Positions 51,331 through 60,252 of a DNA stretch of 64,000 nucleotides are shown in pieces. The stretch comes from Deltaproteobacteria bacterium (lineage in GTDB: Bacteria; Desulfobacterota; Binatia; UBA1149; JAJCZL01), in the NCBI GenBank assembly GCA_029262415.1, contig JAJCZL010000056.1, positions 62,001 to 126,000 of the forward strand, given 5' to 3'. Both the position numbers and the translations under genes were made by a program. How positions within the stretch are numbered: position 1 is the stretch's first letter; each line of letters begins with the position of its first letter. The notes below the pieces were generated by a model. That model did no database searches. It saw only the letters and a list, made by a program, of their open reading frames with translations, and was not told the DNA's origin.

Positions 51331-52359
51331 TCAGTCTCTTTCTTCATCGGGTGCTCTGTGTACTTCGGTCAGCATCCTGTCCAATATCTGCATTAGCGCA
51401 CCGCAGCCCTCGCCGGTGGCCGAGGACACTTTGTGAAGAACGACTCCGCGTTGGGCAAACGCGGCTTCGAGTTTTGGGTAAACCTCGCGGACTTCAGTCA
51501 GATCCTGCTTGGTTGCAACCACGACCTGAGGCTTGGTGGCCAGTCCCTCATCAAACGACACGAGCTCGGCGTTGACCGTGTCGTAGTCGGCTAGGCACTC
51601 GTCCACGCTCTTGAGGCTGCTATCGACCAAGTGGGCCAGAACCGAGGTTCGCGAAAGGTGTTTCAGGAAGCGGATCCCGAGCCCAACACCTTCGTGCGCA
51701 CCCTCGATGAGTCCCGGAATGTCGGCGAGCACGAAGGTGCGGTCGATGCCGACGCGGACGACTCCCAGTGCGGGCACCAGGGTTGTGAAAGGGTAGTCGG
51801 CGACTTTTGGGCGTGCGGCACTGACGCGTGAAACGAGGCTTGACTTGCCCGCGTTGGGCAGACCGACCAATCCGCAGTCGGCCAGCAAACGGATCTCGAG
51901 CCTGATCACGCGTGTCTCGCCGGGTTCACCGGGGTCGGCACGGCGCGGTGCTTGGACTGTTGAGCTTACGAAGCGGGCGTTGCCACGACCTCCGCGGCCT
52001 CCATAGACGGGAACATACTCGCTTCCGGCTTCTTTGAGGTCGGCAAGCTGTTCGCCGGTTTCGGCGTCATAGACGACGGTGCCCTGCGGAACAGGGACAA
52101 TGAGATCCTGTGCCGCTGCTCCGTGGCGGTTCTTGCCGCTGCCTTGGGCCCCTTTCTCGGCTACCACCTTCCGTTTGTATTCAAAGTCGAGCAGGCTGCC
52201 AAGACGCTCGTCAGCACGCAGAACGACACTACCGCCGTCGCCGCCGTCACCGCCGGCCGGCCCACCAAGCGGTCTGAACTTTTCTCTTAGGAACGCGACG
52301 CAGCCGTCGCCACCGTCGCCTGCGGCAACAGTAATCTGAGCTTCGTCAATGAACTTCAC
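51331..52359 (-). CDS. obgE: GTPase Obg/CgtA
   Basis: Ribosome-associated GTPase of 50S assembly and stress control. 342 residues: Gly-rich Obg fold (residues 1-158, FIDEAQITVAAGDGGDGCV, GGDGGDGGSVVLRAD), then the G domain with GLPNAGKSSLVSRVSAA (G1), DIPGLIEGAHEG (G3) and VATKQD (G4). No C-terminal OCT domain, as in most proteobacterial copies of this length. Nine bases after rpmA. Confidence 0.96.
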   Translation of the reverse strand: MKFIDEAQITVAAGDGGDGCVAFLREKFRPLGGPAGGDGGDGGSVVLRADERLGSLLDFEYKRKVVAEKGAQGSGKNRHGAAAQDLIVPVPQGTVVYDAETGEQLADLKEAGSEYVPVYGGRGGRGNARFVSSTVQAPRRADPGEPGETRVIRLEIRLLADCGLVGLPNAGKSSLVSRVSAARPKVADYPFTTLVPALGVVRVGIDRTFVLADIPGLIEGAHEGVGLGIRFLKHLSRTSVLAHLVDSSLKSVDECLADYDTVNAELVSFDEGLATKPQVVVATKQDLTEVREVYPKLEAAFAQRGVVLHKVSSATGEGCGALMQILDRMLTEVHRAPDEERD

Positions 52360-52367
52360 AGCCCGTG

Positions 52368-52625
52368 TCAGGCCGGAGAGTAGACGCTGACCTTTTTCTT
52401 ATTCTTGCCGAAGTTCTCGTAACGCACGATTCCGTCGTGGAGGGCAAATATCGTGTAGTCGCGGCCCATGCCGACACCGTCGCCGGGATGAATCCGCGTG
52501 CCGAGCTGGCGGATCAGGATGTTGCCGGCAATCACTTGTTGTCCGCCGAACACCTTGACGCCACGCCGCTGACCTGCAGAGTCGCGTCCGTTGCGAGAGC
52601 TTCCTTGACCTTTCTTGTGCGCCAT
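52368..52625 (-). CDS. rpmA: 50S ribosomal protein L27
   Basis: 85 residues. The N-terminus [20 protein letters not shown] is the flexible tail that reaches the peptidyl transferase centre; no cleavable N-terminal extension of the Firmicutes type is present. VIVRQ-type core is seen as [21 protein letters not shown]. It follows rplU by ten bases. Confidence 0.97.
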   Translation of the reverse strand: MAHKKGQGSSRNGRDSAGQRRGVKVFGGQQVIAGNILIRQLGTRIHPGDGVGMGRDYTIFALHDGIVRYENFGKNKKKVSVYSPA

Positions 52626-52635
52626 CGATCAGTCC

Positions 52636-52947
52636 TCAGGCTATGCCGGTCACACGAACGGTTGTTTCGTGCTGCCGGTGACCTTGACGCCGACGGTAGT
52701 TCTTACGGCGTTTCTTCTTATAAACGAGGATCTTCTCGCCACGACCCTGACGGAGGATGATGCCCGAGACCCGTGCTCCATCGACCAGCGGGGCACCGAC
52801 CTGAAGGTCAGGACCGTCACCCTTGAGAAGTACCTCGCTGAACTCGACGTTATCGCCGACGTTACCAGTGAGTTTTTCGACGGTCAGAGTCACGCCCTCG
52901 CTGACCCGATACTGCTTCCCGCCCGTTCTTATGACTGCGTACGACAT
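52636..52947 (-). CDS. rplU: 50S ribosomal protein L21
   Basis: 103 residues from the ATG at 52947; the frame remains open upstream, but YAVIRTGGKQYRV is the family's normal beginning. Core segments VEKLTGNVGDNVEF and the basic C-terminal YKKKRRKNYRRRQGHRQ that contacts 23S rRNA are present. First gene of rplU-rpmA-obgE-proB-proA-nadD-rsfS. Confidence 0.97.
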   Translation of the reverse strand: MSYAVIRTGGKQYRVSEGVTLTVEKLTGNVGDNVEFSEVLLKGDGPDLQVGAPLVDGARVSGIILRQGRGEKILVYKKKRRKNYRRRQGHRQHETTVRVTGIA

Positions 52948-52971
52948 GAATCCAGCCCCTGTGAATCGGGG

Positions 52972-53000
52972 AGTCTTGCCTGGCTTTGCTGGCTTGTCAA
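52972..53000 (-). promoter_or_regulatory. Putative promoter of rplU
   Basis: A perfect -35 hexamer TTGACA at 53000-52995 on the minus strand; 17 bases further is only AAGACT, a weak -10. The place, about 50 bases before the rplU ATG and in the divergent gap, fits a promoter. The opposite strand of the same site reads TTGTCA and could serve the divergent gene. Confidence 0.4.
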
Positions 53001-53066
53001 GAAGACCCCCTTTCGGTCTATGGTCGCAATTGCCCGTCGGCGGGGGTCGTGCCACATTCAGGATGC

Positions 53067-53819
53067 GTGGGTGCAGGAATTCTTTACGTTTTCGCTAAGG
53101 AGCCGCGTGCAGGTGTCGTGAAAACACGGCTTTGCCCGCCGCTCAAGCCCGATCAGGCCGAGCGCGTCTACCGCGCACTCCTCATGGATACTCTTTCTGT
53201 CGCCGCACAGGTGCGCGATGGGTTGGGCGCAGACGCGTGTGCGGTCGTCATCGCGGCTTCGCCAGACGCCAGCCACCCTGAACTGAAGGCCGCGGCAGGA
53301 CGCTTCGGTTTTGCGCTGGTCCCGCAGGGCGCGGGCGACCTTGGCAAGCGCATGTGGCGTATACTCGAAGGGGCCTGCGCAAGGAACGCGCACGGAGTGG
53401 TGATCGGCTCGGATTGCCCAGAATTGGAGCCATCGTTGATTGTTCGCGCCTTCGAGGTGCTCAAGACATCGGCGGCCGTACTCGGGCCGAGTCGGGATGG
53501 CGGCTACTACTTGATCGGCTGCCGAGGCACCGTCCCGCCGGTGTTTGAGTTGGACGCGGCTTGGGGCGGGCCGGGTGTTCTATCTGAGACACGCTCGAGG
53601 ATCTCCGCCGCTCGTGTAGCCTACGGCGAACTTCCCGAGCGCGGTGACATCGATAGTTTCGACGACCTGTCTCGACTCGCGACCCGGCTCGCCGAAGACC
53701 GTGGCGCGGCTCAGTCGTTACCCGCATGCACAGCCTTGTTGAGTGAGTTAGTCGCGGAGGGATTCCTGCCGGCGACTGCCTCAGGACCGCTCGGGAACAG
53801 AGTCGAGGAGACATCGTGA
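53067..53819 (+). CDS. DUF2064/TIGR04282-family glycosyltransferase-like protein
   Basis: 250 residues from the GTG at 53067, where GAGILYVFAKEPRAGVVKTR gives the family start. Further motifs: GDLGKRMWRILEGA, VVIGSDCPELEP (metal-binding DxD-like), LGPSRDGGYYLIG, and RGDIDSFDDL. Members are nucleotide-sugar-type transferases; some are assigned to arsenosugar formation, most have no proven role. The stop overlaps the next gene as GTGA. Confidence 0.88.
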   Translation: MGAGILYVFAKEPRAGVVKTRLCPPLKPDQAERVYRALLMDTLSVAAQVRDGLGADACAVVIAASPDASHPELKAAAGRFGFALVPQGAGDLGKRMWRILEGACARNAHGVVIGSDCPELEPSLIVRAFEVLKTSAAVLGPSRDGGYYLIGCRGTVPPVFELDAAWGGPGVLSETRSRISAARVAYGELPERGDIDSFDDLSRLATRLAEDRGAAQSLPACTALLSELVAEGFLPATASGPLGNRVEETS

Positions 53820-54997
53820 ATACGCGGGTGTTTCGCTGGGACTTAGATAAGACCTACCTCGTGTCTGACTTCGAATCGTTACGCGCCCTACTGCGCTTCC
53901 CGTTCGAGCGTGCCGAAGACAAGGTCGCGATTCCTGGCGTTGTTGCGCTTATCCGCGGCCTGCGCCGAAGCGCGCAGGCCGCAAATTCACGGCCGTTTGT
54001 ATACTTCGTGACTGCGAGCCCGCCGCAGATCGGCACCGCGATTAAGGAAAAACTCGACCTTGACGGGGTTGGCTACGACGGGATAGCGTTCAAGGACCAG
54101 ATGCACCACCTGGTGCGCGGCCGCTTCGATGCTTTGCGCGAGCAGATTGGCTACAAGCTTACGCAGCTGCTGCTCGGTGCGGCCAAGATGGAGGCTGGTG
54201 CGGGTGAGTATTTGTTTGGAGACGACTGGGAGTCTGACCCGTTCGTTTACTCTCTTTATGCCGATATCATTGCCGGCCGGGTTGATACCGAGACCACGCT
54301 GACGATTCTCGAGCACGCCCAGGTCAGCGGTCACTACATCCGTCAGATCGCCGAACTCATGCGGGTTGGCCGGCCCCAGATTCACATCAAGGCTATATTC
54401 GTGCTCCGTCAGCGGCGCACACCGGATGCAGAGTTGGCGGTCTTCCGCAGTCGGCTGACGTGGTTCGACAACTACATCGAGTGTGCGTTGACCCTGTACC
54501 ATTACGGGCTGCTCGATCTGGAAGCAGTGCTCGAAGTTGCGCGCACGGTCGGACTGACGCCGACCTCGATCGCCGGGTCTTTCGAGGCTGTGGTTGCGCG
54601 CGGCCGTGTTCCACGTAGTGCGCTTGCCGACGTGCGTCGCGTATTGATGGCCGAAGGCTTGTCCACAGCGGTGCCGCGCGCGAACCTTTTCCGCGTGCTG
54701 CTCAATCGCATGCGTCGCGTCTTGCCGCCCCGCCGGTTCGCGCGCAGGCTCGAGCCGCTGCCCGACTACGCCACACTCGTGCACGCCTGGACCCATCACG
54801 CGCGCAAGCAGCGTGCCGAGGAGACGGCTGCCGCTGTCGCAATGCGGGTCGGCGGGGATGTTGTGGAGGCGGCCGTCGGAGTCCATACGGATGCCGCATC
54901 GGCGGAGAAGCGTACGGAAGCCGAAGCCCGCGCAGGCGACATTGCCGAGGCCGGCGACCAGCCCGGCAGCAAAAGGAGAAAGCCAAGTGGCCATTGA
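53816..54997 (+). CDS. HAD-like phosphatase-domain protein (App1/DUF2183-like)
   Basis: 393 residues. WDLDKTYLVSD supplies HAD motif I, VYFVTASPP motif II, and LFGDDWESDPFVY motif III with acidic residues, as in the catalytic domain of App1-type phosphatidate phosphatases. The middle (QVSGHYIRQIAELMRVG, TWFDNYIECALTLYHYGLLD) is helical, and the end is a charged, low-complexity tail (residues about 335-393). No signal peptide. Substrate unknown. GTG start in a GTGA overlap with the DUF2064 gene. Confidence 0.75.
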   Translation: MNTRVFRWDLDKTYLVSDFESLRALLRFPFERAEDKVAIPGVVALIRGLRRSAQAANSRPFVYFVTASPPQIGTAIKEKLDLDGVGYDGIAFKDQMHHLVRGRFDALREQIGYKLTQLLLGAAKMEAGAGEYLFGDDWESDPFVYSLYADIIAGRVDTETTLTILEHAQVSGHYIRQIAELMRVGRPQIHIKAIFVLRQRRTPDAELAVFRSRLTWFDNYIECALTLYHYGLLDLEAVLEVARTVGLTPTSIAGSFEAVVARGRVPRSALADVRRVLMAEGLSTAVPRANLFRVLLNRMRRVLPPRRFARRLEPLPDYATLVHAWTHHARKQRAEETAAAVAMRVGGDVVEAAVGVHTDAASAEKRTEAEARAGDIAEAGDQPGSKRRKPSGH

Positions 54998-55331
54998 CGA
55001 GGCTCTGGTTTGTTTAACGACGGTGGCCGATGGCGAAGAGGCGGCACGCTTAGCTGAGGCGTTGGTCGACGAGCGCTTGGCTGCCTGCGTGAACGAGTTA
55101 CCCGTGCGTTCTACCTATCGCTGGCAAGGGAATGTCGAACATGCCGACGAACGCCTGCTGGTCGTCAAGACGAGCAAGCGCTGTTTTGAAAGGCTGCGAA
55201 TGCGGATTCGGGAGCTTTCTTCGTATGAAGTTCCAGAGATCGTTGCACTTGCTGCGCAGGCCATTGATACCGACTACCTCGCGTGGTTGCTTGCCGGTGT
55301 CGACAACGCTGCAAGCAACGACGGCCGATAG
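54987..55331 (+). CDS. cutA: CutA1-family divalent ion tolerance protein
   Basis: Small trimeric ferredoxin-like protein, 114 residues. Motifs: VCLTTVADGEEAARLAEALV, ERLAACVNELP, STYRWQGNVEHADERLLVVK, and YEVPEIVALAAQAID. The GTG at 54987 has AAGGAG nine bases upstream and overlaps the HAD gene by eleven bases; the open frame further upstream is a shadow of that gene. Linked to copper and other metal tolerance in E. coli, but its molecular action is not settled. Confidence 0.93.
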   Translation: MAIDEALVCLTTVADGEEAARLAEALVDERLAACVNELPVRSTYRWQGNVEHADERLLVVKTSKRCFERLRMRIRELSSYEVPEIVALAAQAIDTDYLAWLLAGVDNAASNDGR

Positions 55332-55366
55332 CCCGCCGCGCAGCAGCGCCGCCGACACCGTACACG

Positions 55367-56425
55367 TCAGCGCGTTTCGGGTGTGAACTGCCAGCCGAAG
55401 CTGACAGTCCAGTCGGTCTCGAGTTGTGGCCCGTCGAGGTGTTGGTATACGGGCAGGCCCACCTCGATTGCTAGGCGATGGCCGGCCGTCTTACCGTGTG
55501 TTCCCAAGACGTTGATTCCTGCGGCGAGATCAATTCGGTCGCCGCCGCGTCTGTTCGGGTCGGCAGTTGGTACGATCATCGCGGTCGGCGCGGGTAGCTC
55601 CGGGTCGGCACCGTCGATGTTGCCCCACGATTTGGCGCCAACCCGCAGCGAAGCGGAAACTCGTTCGCCTATACGGCGCGCACCCCAGAACGTAAAGTTC
55701 CCGACATCGCCGAGGGTATAGTTCTCGTCGTTATGGCCGACCCTCAATACCGCTGAGGCTTGGGCGCCCCACGACCAGTGCATCGTCTGGCCGTTGTAGG
55801 TCAGCGTCGGCAGAACGTCGTAGGTGCCCGAGCCGAGTTGCATCGGATAGGGGAGCTTCTGGTCGGGGCCGGCGGGAGTGTCGTCGCGTTTGTCGATCGA
55901 GCCTGTGGGGACGGAAACCCCGAAGCCGGAGTGAACCTGGTGTCCTGGGCGCTCGAATAATTTGAACAGCCCACTCAGTTGCACATCACCGACACCACTC
56001 GCTCTGGTTGTGAAGCTGCCGCCGGCACGCGTGACGTGGTCCATGTCTATCTGTACCACGGGCACCATTCCCATAAGTGTGAGTCGGTCGTTCACGGAAT
56101 GCATAGCGCCGAGCATATGCATTTGCATGTCCATTTGTGTCGGGGTGATCATGAACTCGGTTAAGACGTTCGCATCGGTTATCCGTGTTGATCCATTTCG
56201 GTTGCCGTCCATGGCCATGTGCATGAAACGGTATGAGAACATGGTCTCGCCCTCGCGATGGATGTGCTCGGCCATAACGCCGATAGGCGCGTGTCCGTCG
56301 GGGCGATCTGTGTGCATCAGATGTCCGGAACCAGAATCCGCGGATGCTGGGTTCGAATTGAGTATCGCGGCGATAGCCAGCATGATCGCCGGCAAACGGG
56401 CTATGTTTTGGTATTGAAGTCGCAT
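55367..56425 (-). CDS. Met/His-rich outer membrane barrel protein
   Basis: 352 residues. Signal peptide (ARLPAIMLAIAAILNSNPAS, then ADSG). The mature N-terminal third is rich in Met and His (HLMHTDRPDGHAPIGVMAEH, YRFMHMAMDGN, TQMDMQMHMLGAMHSVND), which suggests copper or silver binding; the rest alternates like a transmembrane beta-barrel (LEVGLPVYQHL-like VGLPVYQHLDGPQLETDW, ending VSFGWQF). Similar proteins are annotated as transporters near metal-resistance genes. ATG at 56425 with GAGGAGAG upstream. A Cys-rich exported protein lies upstream on the same strand. Confidence 0.82.
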   Translation of the reverse strand: MRLQYQNIARLPAIMLAIAAILNSNPASADSGSGHLMHTDRPDGHAPIGVMAEHIHREGETMFSYRFMHMAMDGNRNGSTRITDANVLTEFMITPTQMDMQMHMLGAMHSVNDRLTLMGMVPVVQIDMDHVTRAGGSFTTRASGVGDVQLSGLFKLFERPGHQVHSGFGVSVPTGSIDKRDDTPAGPDQKLPYPMQLGSGTYDVLPTLTYNGQTMHWSWGAQASAVLRVGHNDENYTLGDVGNFTFWGARRIGERVSASLRVGAKSWGNIDGADPELPAPTAMIVPTADPNRRGGDRIDLAAGINVLGTHGKTAGHRLAIEVGLPVYQHLDGPQLETDWTVSFGWQFTPETR

Positions 56426-56514
56426 TCTAATCTCTCTCCTCGCACCGGTACGCGTCAACTCGTTGGCGCGCGTAACAATGCGTCGGCGGCTGTAGGGTCT
56501 CTTACGACGGCTTC

Positions 56515-56576
56515 GCGGGTTTTTGACGCAGACCCGCGGCGCGAAGCGCAGCCCACGCCGTTCGGGCTGCGCTTCG
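56515..56576. repeat. Two adjacent strong inverted repeats
   Basis: CGCGGGT (56515-56521) pairs with ACCCGCG (56532-56538); GAAGCGCAGCCC (56543-56554) pairs perfectly with GGGCTGCGCTTC (56564-56575), extended by one more pair. They lie between the Cys-rich gene and the barrel gene. Neither is followed by a T-run on either strand. Confidence 0.6.
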
Positions 56577-56619
56577 GACCCATGAACTGGATGTTTTCAA
56601 GAATGAAGCCGTGAAGACT

Positions 56620-57036
56620 TCAGCAGATGCGGTGTTCGGGTGGTCGATGTTCTGGTTGTCGTAGGCCGTCTTGCGGTTGAAGAATCGGGCGCGGCCAGGC
56701 ATGTCGAGTTTCACCGAAGCGTGTTACACCGACGATTGTCGGGTTTTTCCACGGGTCGGCAGAGAGGTTTGCCGGCCCGGCTCCGCCGGCACCACAGCCG
56801 CAACCGGATGAGGAAATCTTGAGTGAATCCTTACAGTGGCATTTGCGGGTCTGCGGTTTTGCCGCCGAGCGATGATGCGGGCATTCGGGTTGTTGCTGTG
56901 TGCAGTGGCACCCAACGGGCTGAGCCGCAAAGGCTGCAACCACTGCTGCCGGTGCACCGCTAAGCGCACCCAGCGTGCATCCTGCGAGTAGGGCGGCTCC
57001 GATCCGTCGATGAAGCCTGTGGCCGGATCGATACAT
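56620..57036 (-). CDS. Cys-rich exported protein, uncertain
   Basis: 138 residues with a signal-like N-terminus (IGAALLAGCTLGALSGAPAA) and a cysteine/histidine cluster (VGCHCTQQQPECPHH, KCHCKDS, SGCGCG) of a kind that binds metals. The last ~45 residues (ETRHAWPRPILQPQDGLRQP) look non-native, so the true end may be lost by a frame change. It precedes the Met/His-rich barrel gene on the same strand, about 195 bases away, consistent with a metal-handling pair. No family recognised. Confidence 0.45.
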   Translation of the reverse strand: MYRSGHRLHRRIGAALLAGCTLGALSGAPAAVVAAFAAQPVGCHCTQQQPECPHHRSAAKPQTRKCHCKDSLKISSSGCGCGAGGAGPANLSADPWKNPTIVGVTRFGETRHAWPRPILQPQDGLRQPEHRPPEHRIC

Positions 57037-57126
57037 GGGCGACGCCGGAGGCTAGCAGCGCAGGCTTTGTGCCACAAGCGGTCGGCGTCGGCGCGGCCCC
57101 CCGGGCCTACTCTTTCGTTGTGTTTT

Positions 57127-57135
57127 TGCTATGAT
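57127..57135 (+). promoter_or_regulatory. Putative extended -10 promoter of yebC
   Basis: TGCTATGAT fits TGnTATAAT and ends 29 bases before the yebC ATG; AAGGAG (57145-57150) follows it. No -35 hexamer at normal distance. Confidence 0.45.
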
Positions 57136-57164
57136 GACCCGCGTAAAGGAGTATCTCCCCGGGT

Positions 57165-57914
57165 ATGTCAGGACATTCGAAATGGAGTTCGATCAAGCAC
57201 AAGAAGGGTGCAAAGGACGCCAAGCGCGGCAAGCTCTTCACTAAGCTGATTAAGGAAATTACGGTCGCCGCGCGCCAGGGTGGCGGTGACATCAAAGCGA
57301 ACCCGCGCCTGCGCACAGCTGTGGCGATCGCGAAGTCGCAGAGTATGCCGGCCGACAACATCGACCGCGCGATCAAAAAAGGCACCGGAGAACTGGAAGG
57401 CGCCGATTATATCGAGGTAACCTACGAAGGCTATGGTCCCGCCGGTGTCGCTGTGATGGTCGAGTGCCTGACCGACAACCGCAACCGTACCGTTGCCGAA
57501 CTTCGCCACACCTTCTCCAAGAACGGAGGAAATCTCGGCGACAACGGCTGTGTTGCGTGGATGTTCACCCGCCAAGGCCAGGTGCGCGTGGCGGTCGAAG
57601 GTGCCAGCGAGGAGAAGTTGTTTGAGGTCGCTATCGAGATCGGGGCGGACGATGTCAAGCAAGAGGATGAAGGCTTTTTGGTCGTAACGCCGCCCGAGTC
57701 GTTAGAAAATGTCCGCTCGGCGGTCGAGAATGCAGGGCTTACCATCGAGTCGGCCGAACTTGTGCTGGAACCAGATAATTTGATCGAGGTGGGCGGCAGC
57801 GACGCAGAGAAAACCCTCAGGTTAATCGAGTTACTCGAGGACCACGACGACGTTCAGCGGGTATCGGCGAACTTCGATATCGACGAAGAAGAACTCAGCC
57901 GACTTTCGGCTTGA
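57165..57914 (+). CDS. YebC/PmpR-family regulatory protein
   Basis: 249 residues. [20 protein letters not shown] at the N-terminus and [37 protein letters not shown], and [11 protein letters not shown] near the end are diagnostic. Known as transcription regulators and, in recent work on the family, as factors that help ribosomes through proline runs. It lies before ruvC, the usual position in many bacteria. Confidence 0.95.
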   Translation: MSGHSKWSSIKHKKGAKDAKRGKLFTKLIKEITVAARQGGGDIKANPRLRTAVAIAKSQSMPADNIDRAIKKGTGELEGADYIEVTYEGYGPAGVAVMVECLTDNRNRTVAELRHTFSKNGGNLGDNGCVAWMFTRQGQVRVAVEGASEEKLFEVAIEIGADDVKQEDEGFLVVTPPESLENVRSAVENAGLTIESAELVLEPDNLIEVGGSDAEKTLRLIELLEDHDDVQRVSANFDIDEEELSRLSA

Positions 57915-57987
57915 GCAGACGCGTCTAACAGCGCCTCGCTTATGGGGCGTAGCGACAGCGACCCGAAACCGGGCGCGAGGAGGTGCG

Positions 57988-58566
57988 GTGCGGGTACTGG
58001 GAGTAGACCCCGGCACGATCGTAGCGGGGTGGGCGGTGATCGACTGCCAAGGACGCGCGATGACTCGTGTGGCTGCCGGCAGCATCCGCGTCGGCCGCGC
58101 CGAAGTTTCTGAGAGACTCGGACGCGTTTACGCGGAGTTGGTCCGCGTCATCGGTGAGTATGCACCGGATCACTTTAGTCTTGAGCGCAGTTTCGTTTCT
58201 CGCAACGTACAAAGTGCCCTGCGCCTCGGCGAGGCGCGCGGTGTTGCGATGGCGGCAGCGGCTTCAGCCAAGTTAACGATGAACGAGTACTCCCCAGCTA
58301 CAATCAAGAAGGCCGTGGTCGGATACGGACGCGCCGATAAGGCTCAGGTACAGGCCGCCGTCGTACGTCTATTTGGTCTTTGCGAAGAGCCACCAGAGGA
58401 CGAGGCCGATGCATTGGCGATCGCGGCTTGTCACGGGTTTTCCTGTGGGATGCTGGGTCGGATTCACGACGCAGTTGCGGCCGAGGCCGGTGTGCGCGGC
58501 AAGCGCGCGGCCGTCGGCGATGGGCGTCCGGCCATCAACGCCCGGCTGCGCAGGGCTTTGCGATGA
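57988..58566 (+). CDS. ruvC: Holliday junction endonuclease RuvC
   Basis: Resolves Holliday junctions. The four acidic catalytic positions can be placed in GVDPGT, SLERSFVSRN, and DEADALAIAACH. SAVNLGEARG-like SALRLGEARGVAMAAAA and YSPATIKKAVVGYGRADKAQ are conserved. 192 residues, GTG start preceded by GAGGAGG. Its TGA overlaps the ruvA ATG. Confidence 0.96.
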   Translation: MRVLGVDPGTIVAGWAVIDCQGRAMTRVAAGSIRVGRAEVSERLGRVYAELVRVIGEYAPDHFSLERSFVSRNVQSALRLGEARGVAMAAAASAKLTMNEYSPATIKKAVVGYGRADKAQVQAAVVRLFGLCEEPPEDEADALAIAACHGFSCGMLGRIHDAVAAEAGVRGKRAAVGDGRPAINARLRRALR

Positions 58567-59141
58567 TCGCAAGGCTCACCGGGGTGCTCGCGGAGAAGGC
58601 ACCAGGAAAGGTGTTGATCGATGTCGGCGGCGTCGGTTACGGTGCGATGATTCCGCTGAGCACCTTTTACAAGCTTCCCGACGAAGGTAGCACCGTGACG
58701 CTCGAGATCGTCACCAATCTGCGCGAGAGCGCGCTCGAACTATTCGGCTTTCAAGATCGCCGCGAACGCCGGCTGTTTAACACATTGCGGTCGATCAGTG
58801 GGATTGGGCCGCGGCTCGGGCTGGCGATCCTGTCTGGGATCGAGCCCGAGGAGTTCCGTTCCGTAATCGTAGCGGGTGACATCGGACGCCTTACGCGGAT
58901 TCCAGGCGTCGGACGCAAAACCGCCGAGCGCATCGTTGTTGAACTCAAGGACAAAATGGCCGCGGAACTACCGATGGATTCGGTCGCACCGTCTTCGCTC
59001 AGCGAAGACGCGATCCTGGCGCTGGTTGCGCTAGGCTACAAGCACGGTGATGCGAGCACCGCAGTGCTTGCGTGCTCAAAGGATGCACCCGGCGACGTGG
59101 CTGGGTTGATCAAGCGTTCACTCGCAAGGCTGTCTGCCTGA
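58563..59141 (+). CDS. ruvA: Holliday junction branch migration protein RuvA
   Basis: Binds the four-way junction and loads RuvB. 192 residues from the ATG at 58563 (ATGA overlap with ruvC). OB-fold start [20 protein letters not shown], helix-hairpin-helix motifs ([34 protein letters not shown]), and the RuvB-binding domain III at the end ([12 protein letters not shown]). The longer frame from 58380 runs through ruvC and is not coding. Confidence 0.96.
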   Translation: MIARLTGVLAEKAPGKVLIDVGGVGYGAMIPLSTFYKLPDEGSTVTLEIVTNLRESALELFGFQDRRERRLFNTLRSISGIGPRLGLAILSGIEPEEFRSVIVAGDIGRLTRIPGVGRKTAERIVVELKDKMAAELPMDSVAPSSLSEDAILALVALGYKHGDASTAVLACSKDAPGDVAGLIKRSLARLSA

Positions 59142-59142
59142 C

Positions 59143-60252
59143 ATGACCGGCGAACATCAAGACGAGTTGGATGTCGCGCCCGATCGGCTGTCAGAGGACG
59201 CGCCCGGGATTGCCGATCCTGTGGCTCAGCCCGAGGACAGGGCTGGTGATGCGTCGCTGCGGCCGCGTACTCTGGCGGAGTATGTCGGGCAGCAGGCGAT
59301 TCGCGAGAACCTCGATATTGCCATCCGCGCCGCTCGCTCACGAGGCGACGCGCTCGATCACCTCTTGTTGGCCGGTCCTCCGGGACTCGGTAAGACATCG
59401 CTCGCGTATATTGTCGCCAATGAACTCGGCGCCAAGATTCACCAGACCAGTGGTCCGGTGATAGAGAAAGCCGGTGACCTCGCCGCGATACTGACAGCGC
59501 TCGAGCCGCGCGACGTGCTATTTATCGACGAAATACACCGCCTCGGGCGAACCATCGAAGAGATCCTTTACCCGGCTATGGAAGATTTCCGTATCGACCT
59601 TGTGGTCGGCGAGGGGCCTTCCGCGCGTTCTATCTCAATCGAGACAGCACCGTTCACGCTGGTTGGTGCGACCACGCGGTCGGGATTGCTGACCGCGCCG
59701 TTGCGTTCGCGTTTCGGCAGTAGCTTCCGCTTAGAGTTCTACGGAGAGGAAGACCTCTCCTCGATTGTTATTCGTTCGGCGGGACTTCTCTGTATCGAGA
59801 TCGACGAAGACGCCGCTCGTCAGGTCGCAGCGCGTTCGCGTGGTACCCCACGTATTGCCAACCGCTTGCTGCGCAGACTGCGCGACTACGCGCAGGTCAA
59901 GGCTGACGGAAAGATCACGGCGGATGTCGTCAAGAAAGGTCTGAAGATGCTCGGCGTGGACGAGGCGGGCTTCGATTCAATGGATCGCGAACTCGTCATG
60001 GCAATCATTGAGAAGTTCGACGGCGGACCGGTTGGGCTGGAGACGCTCGCCGCCTCGTTAGGAGAGGACGCCGGAACGCTTGAAGAGGTCTACGAGCCTT
60101 ACCTTCTGCGCCAGGGATTCTTGCAGCGGACCCCGCGCGGGCGGGTCGCCACCGGCCGTGCCTACGCGCACTTCGGGGTAGCCCCGAAGCCACCGGGTGG
60201 GCAAGGCGGGACTGGTAAGCTGCAAGGAGGCCTGTTCGGAACAGAGCCGTGA
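59143..60252 (+). CDS. ruvB: Holliday junction branch migration ATPase RuvB
   Basis: AAA+ motor. Walker [18 protein letters not shown], Walker [30 protein letters not shown] (sensor 1 and arginine finger) and the winged-helix C-terminus ([33 protein letters not shown]) are complete. 369 residues, with a ~35-residue acidic N-terminal extension. One base after ruvA; its stop overlaps the kinase gene as GTGA. Confidence 0.96.
   Translation: MTGEHQDELDVAPDRLSEDAPGIADPVAQPEDRAGDASLRPRTLAEYVGQQAIRENLDIAIRAARSRGDALDHLLLAGPPGLGKTSLAYIVANELGAKIHQTSGPVIEKAGDLAAILTALEPRDVLFIDEIHRLGRTIEEILYPAMEDFRIDLVVGEGPSARSISIETAPFTLVGATTRSGLLTAPLRSRFGSSFRLEFYGEEDLSSIVIRSAGLLCIEIDEDAARQVAARSRGTPRIANRLLRRLRDYAQVKADGKITADVVKKGLKMLGVDEAGFDSMDRELVMAIIEKFDGGPVGLETLAASLGEDAGTLEEVYEPYLLRQGFLQRTPRGRVATGRAYAHFGVAPKPPGGQGGTGKLQGGLFGTEP

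Noticed and set aside
53987..54994. 335-codon frame on the minus strand
   Set aside because: Antisense to the HAD-like gene, whose motifs and overlaps with neighbours are convincing; the antisense product shows no family features.
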